A stretch of DNA of 64,000 nt, taken from the NCBI GenBank assembly GCA_902362775.1, contig CABIXV010000005.1, positions 34,079 to 98,078 of the forward strand, given 5' to 3'. Below the pieces are notes generated by a model that was given only the letters and a program-made list of their open reading frames with translations, searched no databases and was not told the origin of the DNA. The translations under genes were made by a program, and so were the position numbers. Below are positions 25,447-35,305 of the stretch, in pieces. Numbering within the stretch: position 1 is the stretch's first letter; each line of letters starts with the position of its first letter. The DNA comes from Clostridiales bacterium (lineage in GTDB: Bacteria; Bacillota; Clostridia; Oscillospirales; Oscillospiraceae).

Positions 25447-26252
25447 AGGACAGCCTCCTCCCGGTTCATCTGGCACACCGGCCCCATTTCGCTCCGGGGG
25501 GCCACCCACAGGGCGATGTCCCGCTCCGGATCACAGCCCATGGCGGACAGGCGGCGGCAGACCGTCTGCCGGGCTCGGGAGGGAGTGTTATTCTCGGCGG
25601 ACAAGTGGGCCAGCGCCACCTGCCGGGTGCCAGACTCCACGGCCAGAGCGGCCAGTTCCGCCCCCGCCTCGTTGGACAGATGGCCCCGGTCCCCCAGGAT
25701 GCGGGCCTTCAAGTGGTAAGGATACGGGCCTGAGCGGACCCAGTCCTCGTCGTGATTGGCCTCGCACACTAACAGATCGCAGCCCCGGACGGCCTGTTTC
25801 ACCTGGTCGGTGACATAGCCAAGGTCGGTGCAGAGTACCACCCGATGGCCGCCGCCGGTGATAGAGTATCCTACGCTGCCCGCCGCGTCATGGGGCGTGG
25901 GGAAGGACTCTATCCACAGATCCCCTAGCTGGATGCCGGTTCCAGGCTCCTGCTGTCGGATCAGGTCGTCCATGAATGGGACACGGTAGCAAAGCTGCCG
26001 TCCGGTGGGGCCGGAGGTGACAACGGGGAGCCGGAACCGCTTGGTCAGCACCTGGAGCCCGCTGATGTGGTCGTGGTGCTCATGGGTGATCAGGACGGCG
26101 GCCAGAGCTTCGGGCGCTATGCCCAATGACTTTAGCCCGGCGGTGATGCGCTTGGCCGATATCCCGGCGTCCAGCAGTACATGGGTATTTCCACAGGATA
26201 CCAGGGCGGCGTTGCCGCTGGAGCCGCTGGCCAGTGTTGTAAATGTAAGCAA
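25440..26252 (-). CDS. MBL-fold metallo-hydrolase, YycJ/WalJ-like
   Basis: 270 aa. Metal-binding motif HEHHDH (HxHxDH) near residues 57-62, further His in FPTPHDAAGS and a conserved CEANHD segment. The N-terminus TFTTLASGSSGNAALVSC is the hallmark of YycJ proteins, thought to act in DNA repair or replication-wall coordination. No walRK genes are adjacent here. Overlaps rlmH, so the two are translationally coupled. Confidence 0.88.
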   Translation of the reverse strand: MLTFTTLASGSSGNAALVSCGNTHVLLDAGISAKRITAGLKSLGIAPEALAAVLITHEHHDHISGLQVLTKRFRLPVVTSGPTGRQLCYRVPFMDDLIRQQEPGTGIQLGDLWIESFPTPHDAAGSVGYSITGGGHRVVLCTDLGYVTDQVKQAVRGCDLLVCEANHDEDWVRSGPYPYHLKARILGDRGHLSNEAGAELAALAVESGTRQVALAHLSAENNTPSRARQTVCRRLSAMGCDPERDIALWVAPRSEMGPVCQMNREEAVLC

Positions 26253-26271
26253 ATCAGATCCCTCTCAAAAA

Positions 26272-26345
26272 ATCAGGAATTAGAAATGAGGAATCAGGAA
26301 TGGGACCATAGACCGGTTCCTGATTTCTAACTCCTAATTCCTGAT
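26272..26345. repeat. Imperfect 29-base inverted repeat
   Basis: Arms 26272-26300 and 26317-26345, about six mismatches, loop of 16 bases. Each arm itself contains two copies of an ATCAGGAAT/TTAG-like unit. It lies in the gap between murA and the YycJ gene. Could act as terminator or transcript stabiliser, or be a small mobile repeat. Confidence 0.7.
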
Positions 26346-26355
26346 GCGGTGCTGC

Positions 26356-27660
26356 TTATCCTACCTGTGGCTGGCTCTCCTCGTCAGGCACGGTGACGGT
26401 CTGGATCTCGGCGCCCACAGCGGCCAGCTTCTCCACAAGAGTTTCATAGCCCCGCTCGATATGATGGATGCTGTCGATCTCCGTGACCCCCTGTGCGGCC
26501 AGTCCGGCAATGACCATGGCGGCCCCCGCCCGCAGGTCGCAGGCATGGACCGGCGCCCCAGTCAGTGCCTCCACCCCTTCAATAACGGCTACTTTTCCAT
26601 CCACCTGGATCTGGGCGCCCATGCGGCGGAACTCATCCACATAGCGGTAGCGGTTTTCCCATACTCCTTCTGTCAAAACGCTGGTCCCCCGTGCCAGGCA
26701 CAGGACTGCGGCGATTTGAGGCTGCATGTCAGTGGGAAAGCCAGGATAGGGCATGGTCTTCACATTGACCCGGCTGATGGGGCCATTCCGGCGGATGAGC
26801 AGCGCGTCGTCCTGCTCCTCCACCTCTACCCCCATCTCCACCAGCTTGGCGGTGATGCAGTCCAGGTGCTTGGGGATGACGTTTTTGATCAAAACCTCGC
26901 CCCCAGCGGCAGCTACTGCGGCCATATAGGTGCCCGCCTCAATTTGGTCGGGAATGATGGAATAGGAGCCACCCCGCAGCCGCTCCACACCCCGGATCTT
27001 GATGACATCAGTACCGGCGCCCATGATGTCGGCGCCCATGGAGTTGAGAAAGTTGGCCAGGTCTACAATATGGGGCTCCTTTGCGGCGTTCTCAATCACA
27101 GTCATGCCGGCGGAAAGGACCGCAGCCAGCATAATATTCATGGTCGCGCCCACGGACACCATATCTAGGTACACCTGTCCCCCAGCCAGACGGCCGCCGC
27201 CGGGCACCTGGGCGTAGATCAGGCCGTTGCGCACGTCCACCTCGGCCCCCATGGAGACAAAGCCTTTGATGTGCTGATCAATGGGACGGCCGCCCAGATC
27301 ACAGCCGCCGGGCAGAGGTACCTCCGCCCAGCCAAAGCGGCCCAGGAGAGCCCCGACCAGATAATAGCTGGCCCGGATCTTCCGCGCCAGCTCATAGGGG
27401 ACCTGACGGTTGCGGATGTGGGAGCAGTCCACATCCACAGTCGTGCGGTTGACAGTCTTTATATCCGCCCCCAGCTCCCGCAGGATCTGGAGGATCAGGG
27501 TCACATCGCTGATTTGAGGGATATTCTCAATGCGGCACACCCCATCTACCAGCAGAGCGGCGGGGATGATAGCCACAGCGGCATTTTTGGCGCCGCTGAT
27601 CTCGATAGTACCGTGCAGGGGCCTTCCGCCACGGATCTGATACTTGGTCAAATATTGCAC
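26356..27660 (-). CDS. murA: UDP-N-acetylglucosamine 1-carboxyvinyltransferase MurA
   Basis: 434 aa, first committed step of peptidoglycan synthesis: transfers enolpyruvate from PEP to UDP-GlcNAc. The catalytic cysteine loop is intact (PLPGGCDLGGRPIDQH), so it should be fosfomycin-sensitive. N-terminal IEISGAKNAAV and the FPTDMQPQ motif are also present. I start at GTG 27660 (preceded by GAGG); the frame is open another 45 codons but that part is the AT-rich leader with promoter and terminator. Gram-positives often have two MurA genes; only this one is in view. Confidence 0.93.
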   Translation of the reverse strand: MQYLTKYQIRGGRPLHGTIEISGAKNAAVAIIPAALLVDGVCRIENIPQISDVTLILQILRELGADIKTVNRTTVDVDCSHIRNRQVPYELARKIRASYYLVGALLGRFGWAEVPLPGGCDLGGRPIDQHIKGFVSMGAEVDVRNGLIYAQVPGGGRLAGGQVYLDMVSVGATMNIMLAAVLSAGMTVIENAAKEPHIVDLANFLNSMGADIMGAGTDVIKIRGVERLRGGSYSIIPDQIEAGTYMAAVAAAGGEVLIKNVIPKHLDCITAKLVEMGVEVEEQDDALLIRRNGPISRVNVKTMPYPGFPTDMQPQIAAVLCLARGTSVLTEGVWENRYRYVDEFRRMGAQIQVDGKVAVIEGVEALTGAPVHACDLRAGAAMVIAGLAAQGVTEIDSIHHIERGYETLVEKLAAVGAEIQTVTVPDEESQPQVG

Positions 27661-27722
27661 CCTCTTTTGCTCCAAATGGTGGAATTTATGGATTATACGG
27701 CCAAAACGGCCATATGTAAGCC

Positions 27723-27795
27723 AAAAAAAGCCCTGTATCTTCACCAGGGCGCTATAAAACAAATATATTATAGCACTATTATATCCGAGTAGCAA
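27723..27795 (-). promoter_or_regulatory. murA leader: promoter followed at once by a terminator
   Basis: Minus strand: TTGCTA (27790-27795), 17 bases, TATAAT (27767-27772). About 10-15 bases after the expected start comes a hairpin with 6-bp GCCCTG/CAGGGC arms (27730-27735, 27745-27750) and seven T (27723-27729). Downstream, TTACAT-16-TATAAT-like boxes lie closer to murA, next to a doubled TGGCCGT. Confidence 0.6.
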
Positions 27796-27911
27796 CAGAT
27801 TTTACATAGCCGGCCTCGAATTGTAAAAAAATACAGAGTGGTCTCATAAAACGGCCTTTGGGCTGTCTGATGGCGCAAAAAAAACGGTCTGTTTTTGACG
27901 AACTTGGGTCC

Positions 27912-29159
27912 TTACTCCCCCTTTCGCTTGGTAAACTGCTGTCGGGCCCGAGGCAGCAGATCAGACAGTTCGGACTGCTCCTGCCGCTCCAACAAATCAC
28001 CGATGAGCTGGTTGGACAGCAGAAAGCCCTGGGGCGTCAACCGCCAGCGGCCCTCCGCCGTCCGCTCCGCCCAGCCCTTATCACAAAACTGCTCCAACCG
28101 GGCCTCCAGGGGGGCGAAATCCATAAAATAGGTTCCCCGGTATTCCCACTCCTCGATGCCCTGGGCGGTACGCAGGCGGAGCATCAGATACTCCCCGCTC
28201 CGCTCCCGGCGGGGAATCAGCTCCTCGCTGTCGATGAGGCTGCCCCCGCGGAGCACACCATCAATATATCCGTCCAGGTCCCGGACAAAGGAGTAGCGCC
28301 GTCCGCCGAAGTCGGAGTGGGCCCCGGGCCCAAATCCGATATAGGGCCGGGTGAGCCAGTAGCGCAGGTTGTGCCGGGACTCCATACCGGGCTTGGCAAA
28401 ATTGGAGATCTCATATTGGGGCAGACCGGCCCGCTCCAAGCGGCCCACGGTCCACAGGTACAGGTCCGCCTGGGCGTCGTCGTCGGGCAGCTGCTCCCCC
28501 GCCGCCACCCGGGCGGCCAGCCGCGTGCCCTCCTCCACCTTCAGCCCATAGCAGGACAGGTGCTGGGGAATGAGGGACAGGGCGTGTTCCACTGTGGCCT
28601 TCCAGCTGTCCATGGTCTGGCCCGGCAATCCGTAGATCAGGTCCAAGGACAGGTTTTTAAATTTAGCTTTCCTAGCCGCAGCCACCGCCTGGTCTACCTG
28701 CTGGACGGTATGGGGGCGGTGGACCGATTCCAGCTCCGCTGGGCAGGCGGACTGCATCCCTAAGGAAAGTCGGTTGAAGCCTGCCTTGCGGAGGCGGCGC
28801 AGGGCCCGGACATCCACGCTGTCCGGATTGGCCTCCAGAGTGATTTCCGCGTCCTGGGTAAGCTGGAACTGCTTTTGAATGGCTCCCAGCAGTTCCCGCA
28901 GCCGCTTATCCCCAAAGAAGCTGGGGGTACCGCCGCCGAAATAGACCGTGTCCACCGGGATCCCCTGGGCCAGGGGAGCTGTCTCTTTGATGTGGGCCAG
29001 CAGTGCCTTCTGATAGCTGTCCATCCGGTCCTCTCGACCGGCCACAGAGTAGAAGTCGCAGTAGTCACATCTGCTGCGGCAAAAAGGGATGTGGATGTAA
29101 ATGCCAAGACTGTCCCCTGTGGGGGCCTTGGGTTGGGTTTCTTTCTTTTTTCCAAACAC
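27912..29159 (-). CDS. hemW: Radical SAM HemW-type protein (coproporphyrinogen-III-oxidase-like)
   Basis: 415 aa. The 4Fe-4S motif is IPFCRSRCDYC (CxxxCxxC). The glycine motif YFGGGTPS, LGMQSACPAELESVHRPH and the HemW C-terminal winged-helix region near 330-400 are present. HemW is thought to be a heme chaperone; older annotation calls it oxygen-independent coproporphyrinogen oxidase. I prefer the GTG at 29159 with AGGGAGGG seven to eight bases upstream. The earlier ATG at 29183 overlaps the likely transcription start and has no ribosome site. Confidence 0.88.
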   Translation of the reverse strand: MFGKKKETQPKAPTGDSLGIYIHIPFCRSRCDYCDFYSVAGREDRMDSYQKALLAHIKETAPLAQGIPVDTVYFGGGTPSFFGDKRLRELLGAIQKQFQLTQDAEITLEANPDSVDVRALRRLRKAGFNRLSLGMQSACPAELESVHRPHTVQQVDQAVAAARKAKFKNLSLDLIYGLPGQTMDSWKATVEHALSLIPQHLSCYGLKVEEGTRLAARVAAGEQLPDDDAQADLYLWTVGRLERAGLPQYEISNFAKPGMESRHNLRYWLTRPYIGFGPGAHSDFGGRRYSFVRDLDGYIDGVLRGGSLIDSEELIPRRERSGEYLMLRLRTAQGIEEWEYRGTYFMDFAPLEARLEQFCDKGWAERTAEGRWRLTPQGFLLSNQLIGDLLERQEQSELSDLLPRARQQFTKRKGE

Positions 29160-29187
29160 GGGGCGTCCCTCCCTCTTTCTCATCAGT

Positions 29188-29215
29188 ATTATATCGAATG
29201 TGAGCGAAAATGCAA
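29188..29215 (-). promoter_or_regulatory. hemW promoter
   Basis: Minus strand TTGCAT (29210-29215), 16 bases, TATAAT (29188-29193). The expected transcript start is near 29181, which supports the GTG start at 29159. Confidence 0.75.
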
Positions 29216-29452
29216 ATGGGGGAGAAAAATTTTGATCCGCAGAAGCGTGTGGACAAGCGGCAGAGGCAATAAAATCCAAAATTTACCATTCCAGGCTCCT
29301 TTCGCCCGCCTTCGACACATCTTGCCGTCTCTATGCGCTATGGTAATAAGTGAACAGCCAGAAAAAAATACCGCAGTTTCTCTCTGTATAGAAAAGTTTC
29401 TCTCTCCATATCCTGACCTTACCGACAAATGAAGGATCAGGAGGAACCTTTT

Positions 29453-30598
29453 ATGAAACGCTTGTCCACGATTTTTCTGGCTGTCCTGCTGCTCGCCGGC
29501 CTGTTTCCCGCGGCTGCTGTGGGGGAGGATGCGGGACTATCCCTGTCCTGCCCCTCGGCCATCCTGATGGAGAAGGAGACCGGGACCATCCTCTATGAGC
29601 AAGATGCCCACCAGAAGCTGGAGCCCGCCAGTGTCACCAAGATCATGACCCTTCTGCTGGTGATGGAGGCGGTAGACAGCGGCAGGATTGCCCTGGACGA
29701 CACCGTCACCGTTTCCGCCTATGCCGCTGGAATGGGCGGCTCCCAAGTCTATCTAAAGGAAGGGGAGCAGATGTCGGTGGCCGAGATGATCAAATGTGTC
29801 ACCGTTGTGTCCGGCAACGACTGTGCTGTGGCTCTGGCCGAGCATCTGGCCGGCAGTGAGGGGGCCTTTGTTTCCCTGATGAACCAGCGGGCCCAGGAGC
29901 TGGGGATGGCGGACACTACCTTCCTCAACTGCACCGGGCTGCCCGCCCAGGGACATCAGACCTCCGCCCATGATATCGCTCTCATGTCTCGGGAGCTCAT
30001 TCTGAACCATCCCTCCATCCGGGAGTACGCCACCATCTGGATGGACTCCATCCGAAACGGCGCCTTCGGCCTGACCAACACCAACCGCCTCATCCGCTTT
30101 TACCAGGGAGCCACCGGCCTGAAGACCGGCTCCACCGACTCAGCGTTGTACTGTATGTCCGCTACCGCGGAGCGGGATGGCATGGAGCTCATCGCCGTGG
30201 TCATGAAGGCCCCCACCACCGCCCAGCGCTTTGACGATGCCAAGGCCCTGCTGGACTATGGCTTTGCCAACTATGCCCTGGTGGATGTGTACCCGGACGC
30301 CCCCCTGGCTCCGGTAGATGTGCTCCTGGGTACAGTGAAGCAGGTCCAGCCGCAGCTCAATCGTGACTGCCGCCTGCTGGTCCGCAAGGGGGAGGAGAGC
30401 CAGGTGACCACCCAGCTGACCGTGGCTCAGGACGTGGAAGCCCCCGTGGACCAGGGTCAGACTCTGGGGCAGATGGAGGTCTATGTGGGCGGGGAGCTGC
30501 GGGACACCATTCCCATCGTCTCCGCGCAACAGGTGGACAGGCTTACTGTCCCTGGCATCTTTGGCCAGCTGCTACGGCAGTTGCTCATGGCGCGCTGA
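29453..30598 (+). CDS. D-alanyl-D-alanine carboxypeptidase (PBP5/DacF type)
   Basis: 381 aa from ATG 29453, with AGGAGG eight bases upstream. Signal peptide at the N-terminus (hydrophobic LSTIFLAVLLLAGLFPAAAV). All three active-site motifs are intact: SVTK (SxxK), SGN and KTG (LKTGSTD). C-terminal beta-sandwich domain from about residue 280 and a short hydrophobic/amphipathic end (FGQLLRQLLMAR) for membrane contact. Removes the terminal D-Ala from peptidoglycan stem peptides and so controls cross-linking. The 293 bases before it hold only the divergent hemW promoter and a doubled GTTTCTCTCT element at about 29387-29412. Confidence 0.93.
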   Translation: MKRLSTIFLAVLLLAGLFPAAAVGEDAGLSLSCPSAILMEKETGTILYEQDAHQKLEPASVTKIMTLLLVMEAVDSGRIALDDTVTVSAYAAGMGGSQVYLKEGEQMSVAEMIKCVTVVSGNDCAVALAEHLAGSEGAFVSLMNQRAQELGMADTTFLNCTGLPAQGHQTSAHDIALMSRELILNHPSIREYATIWMDSIRNGAFGLTNTNRLIRFYQGATGLKTGSTDSALYCMSATAERDGMELIAVVMKAPTTAQRFDDAKALLDYGFANYALVDVYPDAPLAPVDVLLGTVKQVQPQLNRDCRLLVRKGEESQVTTQLTVAQDVEAPVDQGQTLGQMEVYVGGELRDTIPIVSAQQVDRLTVPGIFGQLLRQLLMAR

Positions 30599-30677
30599 AC
30601 CAGGCCGGGCTTATTTGCCCGACCCTACATAGCGCGAGAATATTGAAAGAAAATGGGAGGCTTTACCTCTATTTTAC

Positions 30678-30706
30678 TTGACGTGGCACCACCGCCGTTG
30701 TATAAT
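30678..30706 (+). promoter_or_regulatory. Promoter of the glycogen operon
   Basis: TTGACG (30678-30683), 17 bases, TATAAT (30701-30706). A leader of about 80 bases separates it from glgB. Confidence 0.85.
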
Positions 30707-30792
30707 TTATATAAATATACTATCAAACTATCCGTTTAATATTGTTACTTTGGCCGATAGGCGGCAGAAGCACTTATTTTTGAGGTGAAAAA

Positions 30793-32856
30793 ATGTTGAA
30801 ATATCAGGGAAGTTTGTCTTCTTTTGACTTGTTTTTGGAATTGGAGGCATTTTCAGAGGGACGTTCCACCCATGCGTGGCGGTGTTTCGGCGCCCACCCG
30901 GCGGAGGATGAGGCCGGCAGAGAGGGCTATCTGTTCCGGGTGTGGGCCCCCAACGCCCCTAAGGTCACCATCATCGGCGACTTCAACGGCTGGGACCTGG
31001 AAGCCACCCCCATGACTAAGCTGGAGGGCGGCATCTGGGAGGCGTTTGTCCCAGGGCTGCACCGCTATGACGCCTATCAGTATGCCATACATAAAGAGGA
31101 CGGCTCCTTCGTGGGCAAAGCCGATCCTTACGGCTTCCACGCCGCTACCCGGCCCGATGTGTCTACCAAGATCTATGATCTGTGGGAGAACGCCTACCAG
31201 TGGGGCGACCAGTCCTGGCTGGAGTATCGGTCCAAATATGTCCCCTATACCGGCCCGATGAATATTTATGAATGTCACCTGGGCTCCTGGCGGCGCACCG
31301 GCGAGGGGGAGTTCCTCAGCTATCGGGATATCGCCTCCTATCTGGTACCCTATGTAAAGGAGATGGGGTTCACCCATGTGGAGCTCCTGCCGGTCACCGA
31401 GCACCCCCTGGATGCCTCCTGGGGCTATCAATGCACCGGATACTTTGCCGCTACCAGCCGCTTCGGCACCCCTGACGATCTCAAGTATCTCATTGACCAA
31501 CTCCACCAGGCGGGTATCGGGGTCATCATGGACTGGGTCCCGGCCCACTTCCCACGGGATGCCTTTGGGCTATATCACTTTGACGGCACCCCCACCTATG
31601 AGTATGCCGACCCCAGGAAGGGGGAGCACCCGGACTGGGGCACCCAGGTCTTTGACTATGGGCGAAACGAGGTCCGCTCCTTCCTGTTCTCCTCGGCCAT
31701 GTTCTGGCTGGAGGAGTACCACATGGACGGCCTGCGGGTAGACGCGGTGTCCTCCATGCTCTATCTGGACTACGGCCGACAGGACGGGGCCTGGATGCCC
31801 AACATCCACGGCGGCAAGGAGAACCTGGAGGCCATCGAGTTTTTCCAGCAGCTGAACACCGCCGTCTTTGCCGCCCATCCCGATGTGCTGATGATCGCCG
31901 AGGAATCCACCGCCTGGCCCAAGGTGACCAAGCCCGTCCATGACGGGGGTCTGGGGTTCAACTTCAAGTGGAACATGGGCTGGATGAACGACATCTGCCA
32001 TTACATCAAGCTGGACCCCTATTTCCGGCAGTACAATCACCGGGATATCACCTTCTCCCTGATGTACGCCTTTTCTGAGAATTACATCCTCCCCCTGTCC
32101 CACGACGAGGTGGTCCATATGAAGGGCTCCTTCTTTGGCAAGATGCCGGGGGACAACCCCATGAAATTCGCCGGAGTCCGGGCCTTCTATACCTATATGC
32201 TGACCCATCCGGGGAAAAAGCTTACCTTCATGGGGGCAGAGCTGGCTCAGTGGAACGAGTGGCACTACGAGTACTCCCTGGACTGGCACCTGCTCCAGTA
32301 CGAGCCCCACCGCCAGACCCAGGCATTTTTCAAAACGGCCAACAACTTCTACCTCTCCCAGCCCCCCCTGTGGGAGCAGGACGACTCCTGGCAGGGCTTC
32401 CAGTGGCTATGTGCCGATGATAATCAAGCCGACACCATTTCCTTCCTCCGGTGGGACAAAAAGGGCAACCCTTTGATTGTGGTGTGCAACTTCTCCCCGG
32501 AGCACCGGGACGGCTATCGGGTAGGCACCCCCTTCGGCGGGCGGTGGGCCGTGGTCCTCAACACCGACGACCAGCAGTTCGGCGGCCAGGGACTGGGGGA
32601 CAAGGAACCGCTTAAAACTGAGAAGGTCCCCTGCCATGACCAGCAGCAGTCCCTGGTTATCGACCTGCCTCCCATGTCGGCGGTCATTTACCGCTGTGTG
32701 CGGAAAAATCCGGCACGCAGGTCCAAGGCAGACAAAGAGGAGGGGGCAAAGGCCGAGAAGGCGGCCCCTGTCAAAGGCAAAAAAGCGCCAGCCAAAGAAA
32801 AAAAGGCTCCCACCAGGGAGAAAAAGACCCCTGCCGGGAAAAGCCCTAAGCACTGA
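30793..32856 (+). CDS. glgB: 1,4-alpha-glucan branching enzyme GlgB with a lysine-rich tail
   Basis: 687 aa. Makes alpha-1,6 branches in glycogen. N-terminal CBM48 (about 35-125, [20 protein letters not shown]), then the GH13 barrel with the four conserved regions: [17 protein letters not shown] (nucleophile Asp), IAEEST (acid/base Glu), [11 protein letters not shown]-terminal beta domain ends near residue 635. The last ~50 residues are unusual: about 18 of 50 are Lys or Arg in Ala/Pro/Glu-rich repeats such as [18 protein letters not shown], like a histone H1 tail. First gene of the glycogen operon. Confidence 0.95.
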   Translation: MLKYQGSLSSFDLFLELEAFSEGRSTHAWRCFGAHPAEDEAGREGYLFRVWAPNAPKVTIIGDFNGWDLEATPMTKLEGGIWEAFVPGLHRYDAYQYAIHKEDGSFVGKADPYGFHAATRPDVSTKIYDLWENAYQWGDQSWLEYRSKYVPYTGPMNIYECHLGSWRRTGEGEFLSYRDIASYLVPYVKEMGFTHVELLPVTEHPLDASWGYQCTGYFAATSRFGTPDDLKYLIDQLHQAGIGVIMDWVPAHFPRDAFGLYHFDGTPTYEYADPRKGEHPDWGTQVFDYGRNEVRSFLFSSAMFWLEEYHMDGLRVDAVSSMLYLDYGRQDGAWMPNIHGGKENLEAIEFFQQLNTAVFAAHPDVLMIAEESTAWPKVTKPVHDGGLGFNFKWNMGWMNDICHYIKLDPYFRQYNHRDITFSLMYAFSENYILPLSHDEVVHMKGSFFGKMPGDNPMKFAGVRAFYTYMLTHPGKKLTFMGAELAQWNEWHYEYSLDWHLLQYEPHRQTQAFFKTANNFYLSQPPLWEQDDSWQGFQWLCADDNQADTISFLRWDKKGNPLIVVCNFSPEHRDGYRVGTPFGGRWAVVLNTDDQQFGGQGLGDKEPLKTEKVPCHDQQQSLVIDLPPMSAVIYRCVRKNPARRSKADKEEGAKAEKAAPVKGKKAPAKEKKAPTREKKTPAGKSPKH

Positions 32857-32933
32857 TTGGAAATTCCAGAGCTCTGCGCCCTGATTTCACGTTTTCCTTC
32901 CCCCGCGCTCGAAACAGACAAGAGGTGAACAGC

Positions 32934-34142
32934 ATGAAGAAAGAAGTTGTGGCCATGTTGCTGGCCGGCGGCCAGGGCAGCCGCCTCTACGCTCTGACCA
33001 GCCATGTAGCCAAACCTGCCGTCCCCTTTGGGGGCAAGTACCGCATCATTGATTTTCCCCTGTCCAACTGTGTCAACTCCGGCATTGATACCGTCGGTGT
33101 CCTGACCCAGTACCGTCCCCTGGAGCTGAACAGCTACATCGGCAACGGGCAGCCCTGGGACCTGGACCGGTCTGACGGCGGCGTACACATCCTCCCCCCC
33201 TATATGCGGGAGGGCGACCAGGGCACCTGGTACAAGGGTACGGCAAACGCCATTTACCAGAACATTGGCTTTCTGGACCTGTATGACCCGGAGTATGTGG
33301 TCATCCTGTCCGGTGACCACATCTATAAAATGAACTACGCCGACATGGTGGACCTGCATAAGAAGTCCGGGGCGGCCTGCACCATTTCCGTCCTGGAGGT
33401 CACGATGGAGGAGGCCACCCGCTTCGGCATCATGAATGTGGACGAAAACGACCGGATCTACGAGTTTGAGGAGAAGCCGGCCCAACCCAAGAGCAATCTG
33501 GCCTCCATGGGCATTTATGTGTTCACCTGGTCCAAGCTCCGGCAGTACCTCATTGACGACGAAGCTGACCCGGCCTCTACCAACGACTTCGGGAAGAACA
33601 TCATCCCCAACATGCTCGCCGCCAACGAGGTGATGATGGCCTACCGCTTCCACGGCTACTGGAAGGATGTTGGCACCATCAATTCTCTGTGGGACGCTAA
33701 CATGGATATGCTGGCCCCCCGGAACAGCATCGACCTGTATGACCCAGACTGGCCCATTTACGCCAGAACTCCCGTGAAACCTCCCCATGTCACAGGCCCC
33801 AACGCCCACATCTCCCACTCTCTGGTGACCGGCGGCAGCCGGGTGGACGGGACGGTGGAGAACTCTGTACTGTTTCACTCTGTCACTGTAGAGGAAGGAG
33901 CCAGCGTTCAGTACTCCATCCTCATGCCAGGGGCGGTGGTCCGAGCCGGAGCCCAGGTGTCTTACGCCATTGTGGCAGAGGCTGCCGTCATTGAGGCGGG
34001 CGCCGTAGTGGGCTCCGCTCCCAACGATGATCCCAAATGGGGCATCGCCGTGGTGGCCAGCGGCGTCACCGTGGGGGAACAGGCTGTGGTGTCCCCCGGC
34101 GCCATGGTTCGGGAAGCAGTGAAGGGAGGTGATCGGGCATGA
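32934..34142 (+). CDS. glgC: Glucose-1-phosphate adenylyltransferase, catalytic subunit GlgC
   Basis: 402 aa from ATG 32934 (AGAGGTG six bases upstream). Makes ADP-glucose from glucose-1-P and ATP, the controlled step of glycogen synthesis. Nucleotide-binding N-terminus [30 protein letters not shown], catalytic area [11 protein letters not shown], substrate loop [10 protein letters not shown] and the C-terminal left-handed beta-helix with hexapeptide repeats. Catalytically complete. Overlaps glgD by four bases, so the two subunits are made together. Confidence 0.95.
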   Translation: MKKEVVAMLLAGGQGSRLYALTSHVAKPAVPFGGKYRIIDFPLSNCVNSGIDTVGVLTQYRPLELNSYIGNGQPWDLDRSDGGVHILPPYMREGDQGTWYKGTANAIYQNIGFLDLYDPEYVVILSGDHIYKMNYADMVDLHKKSGAACTISVLEVTMEEATRFGIMNVDENDRIYEFEEKPAQPKSNLASMGIYVFTWSKLRQYLIDDEADPASTNDFGKNIIPNMLAANEVMMAYRFHGYWKDVGTINSLWDANMDMLAPRNSIDLYDPDWPIYARTPVKPPHVTGPNAHISHSLVTGGSRVDGTVENSVLFHSVTVEEGASVQYSILMPGAVVRAGAQVSYAIVAEAAVIEAGAVVGSAPNDDPKWGIAVVASGVTVGEQAVVSPGAMVREAVKGGDRA

Positions 34143-35254
34143 ATGATCTCCACGGCATTCTCTTCGCCTATCGCTCTAACGCCAATCTGGGAGAGCTGAC
34201 CAGGCCCCGCAACACCTGCTCCCTGCCCTTTGGCGGGCGGTACCGCCTGATCGATTTCATGTTGTCCAGCTATGTCAACGCGGGTATCACCGACGTGGGG
34301 CTGGTGGTCCATGAGAGCTATCAATCTCTGCTGGATCACCTTGGAACCGGGAAGGACTGGGACCTGTCCCGCAAACACGGCGGCCTGCGCATCCTGCCCC
34401 CCTTCGGATATCAGGGCAAGGGAGGCGGCGAGTATCGGGGCAACATGGAGGCTCTGGCCGGCGTAGCCGGATATCTTCAGAATATCCGCCAGGACTATGT
34501 TATCATGGGCTGGGGCGATATCGCTGTTAACCTGCCCGTGGCCCAGGTACTGGAGCAGCACATCGCCTCCGGGGCCGACGTGACTATGGTGTGTACCCCC
34601 ACCCTGAAAGGGGCTCCTCAGTTTTCGGAGTATGTGGAGGTCAGCGGGGAGGGCCGGATCACGGATCTGTCCATCCATCCCACTACTGCGGACCAGGCCC
34701 TGGAGTCCCTGGAGGTGTACATCCTGTCCAAGCAGCTGCTGCTGGATATGGTAGAGTACTGTTCCGCGCACGATATCCACAGCTTCAGCCGAGGTGTCCT
34801 GCGCCCCCGGCTCAAGAGCTTGAAGATGATGCCTTACATCCACCAGGGCTATGTGGCCCGCTTCCAGTCTGTAAGCGACTACTTCCAACACTCCATGGAT
34901 CTTCTGGATCCCAAGGTCCGCGCTGACTTGTTCAACATCAGCCGCCCCATCCGCACCAAGGATCAGTCCAACCCCTCCACCTACTACGGGCCCGACGCGG
35001 TGGCGGTCCAGTCCCTGGTAGCCGACGGCTGCTATATTGAGGGCGTGGTGGAAAACTCCATCCTCTCCCGCGGCGTCATTGTAGAAAAGGGCGCCAAGGT
35101 GTCCAACAGCGTATTGATGCAGGGTACGGTGGTCAAAGCCGGAGCTTCTCTGGCCTATGTCATCGCGGATAAAAACGTGGTGATCAATGAGGACCGAATG
35201 CTCATGGGCCACGCTACATATCCCCTGGCCATCGCCAAAAATTCGGTGGTATGA
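34139..35254 (+). CDS. glgD: GlgD, regulatory subunit of glucose-1-phosphate adenylyltransferase
   Basis: 371 aa. Same fold as GlgC but the N-terminal loop is altered ([20 protein letters not shown] instead of GGxGxRL), which marks the non-catalytic GlgD subunit of Firmicutes. It forms hetero-oligomers with GlgC and tunes its activity. C-terminal beta-helix with repeats around [24 protein letters not shown] overlap with glgC. Confidence 0.92.
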   Translation: MNDLHGILFAYRSNANLGELTRPRNTCSLPFGGRYRLIDFMLSSYVNAGITDVGLVVHESYQSLLDHLGTGKDWDLSRKHGGLRILPPFGYQGKGGGEYRGNMEALAGVAGYLQNIRQDYVIMGWGDIAVNLPVAQVLEQHIASGADVTMVCTPTLKGAPQFSEYVEVSGEGRITDLSIHPTTADQALESLEVYILSKQLLLDMVEYCSAHDIHSFSRGVLRPRLKSLKMMPYIHQGYVARFQSVSDYFQHSMDLLDPKVRADLFNISRPIRTKDQSNPSTYYGPDAVAVQSLVADGCYIEGVVENSILSRGVIVEKGAKVSNSVLMQGTVVKAGASLAYVIADKNVVINEDRMLMGHATYPLAIAKNSVV

Positions 35255-35305
35255 CCGTCTCTTTCATCCACTCCAGTTTGAATCTTTTGAAAAGAGGAAT
35301 CGTCT

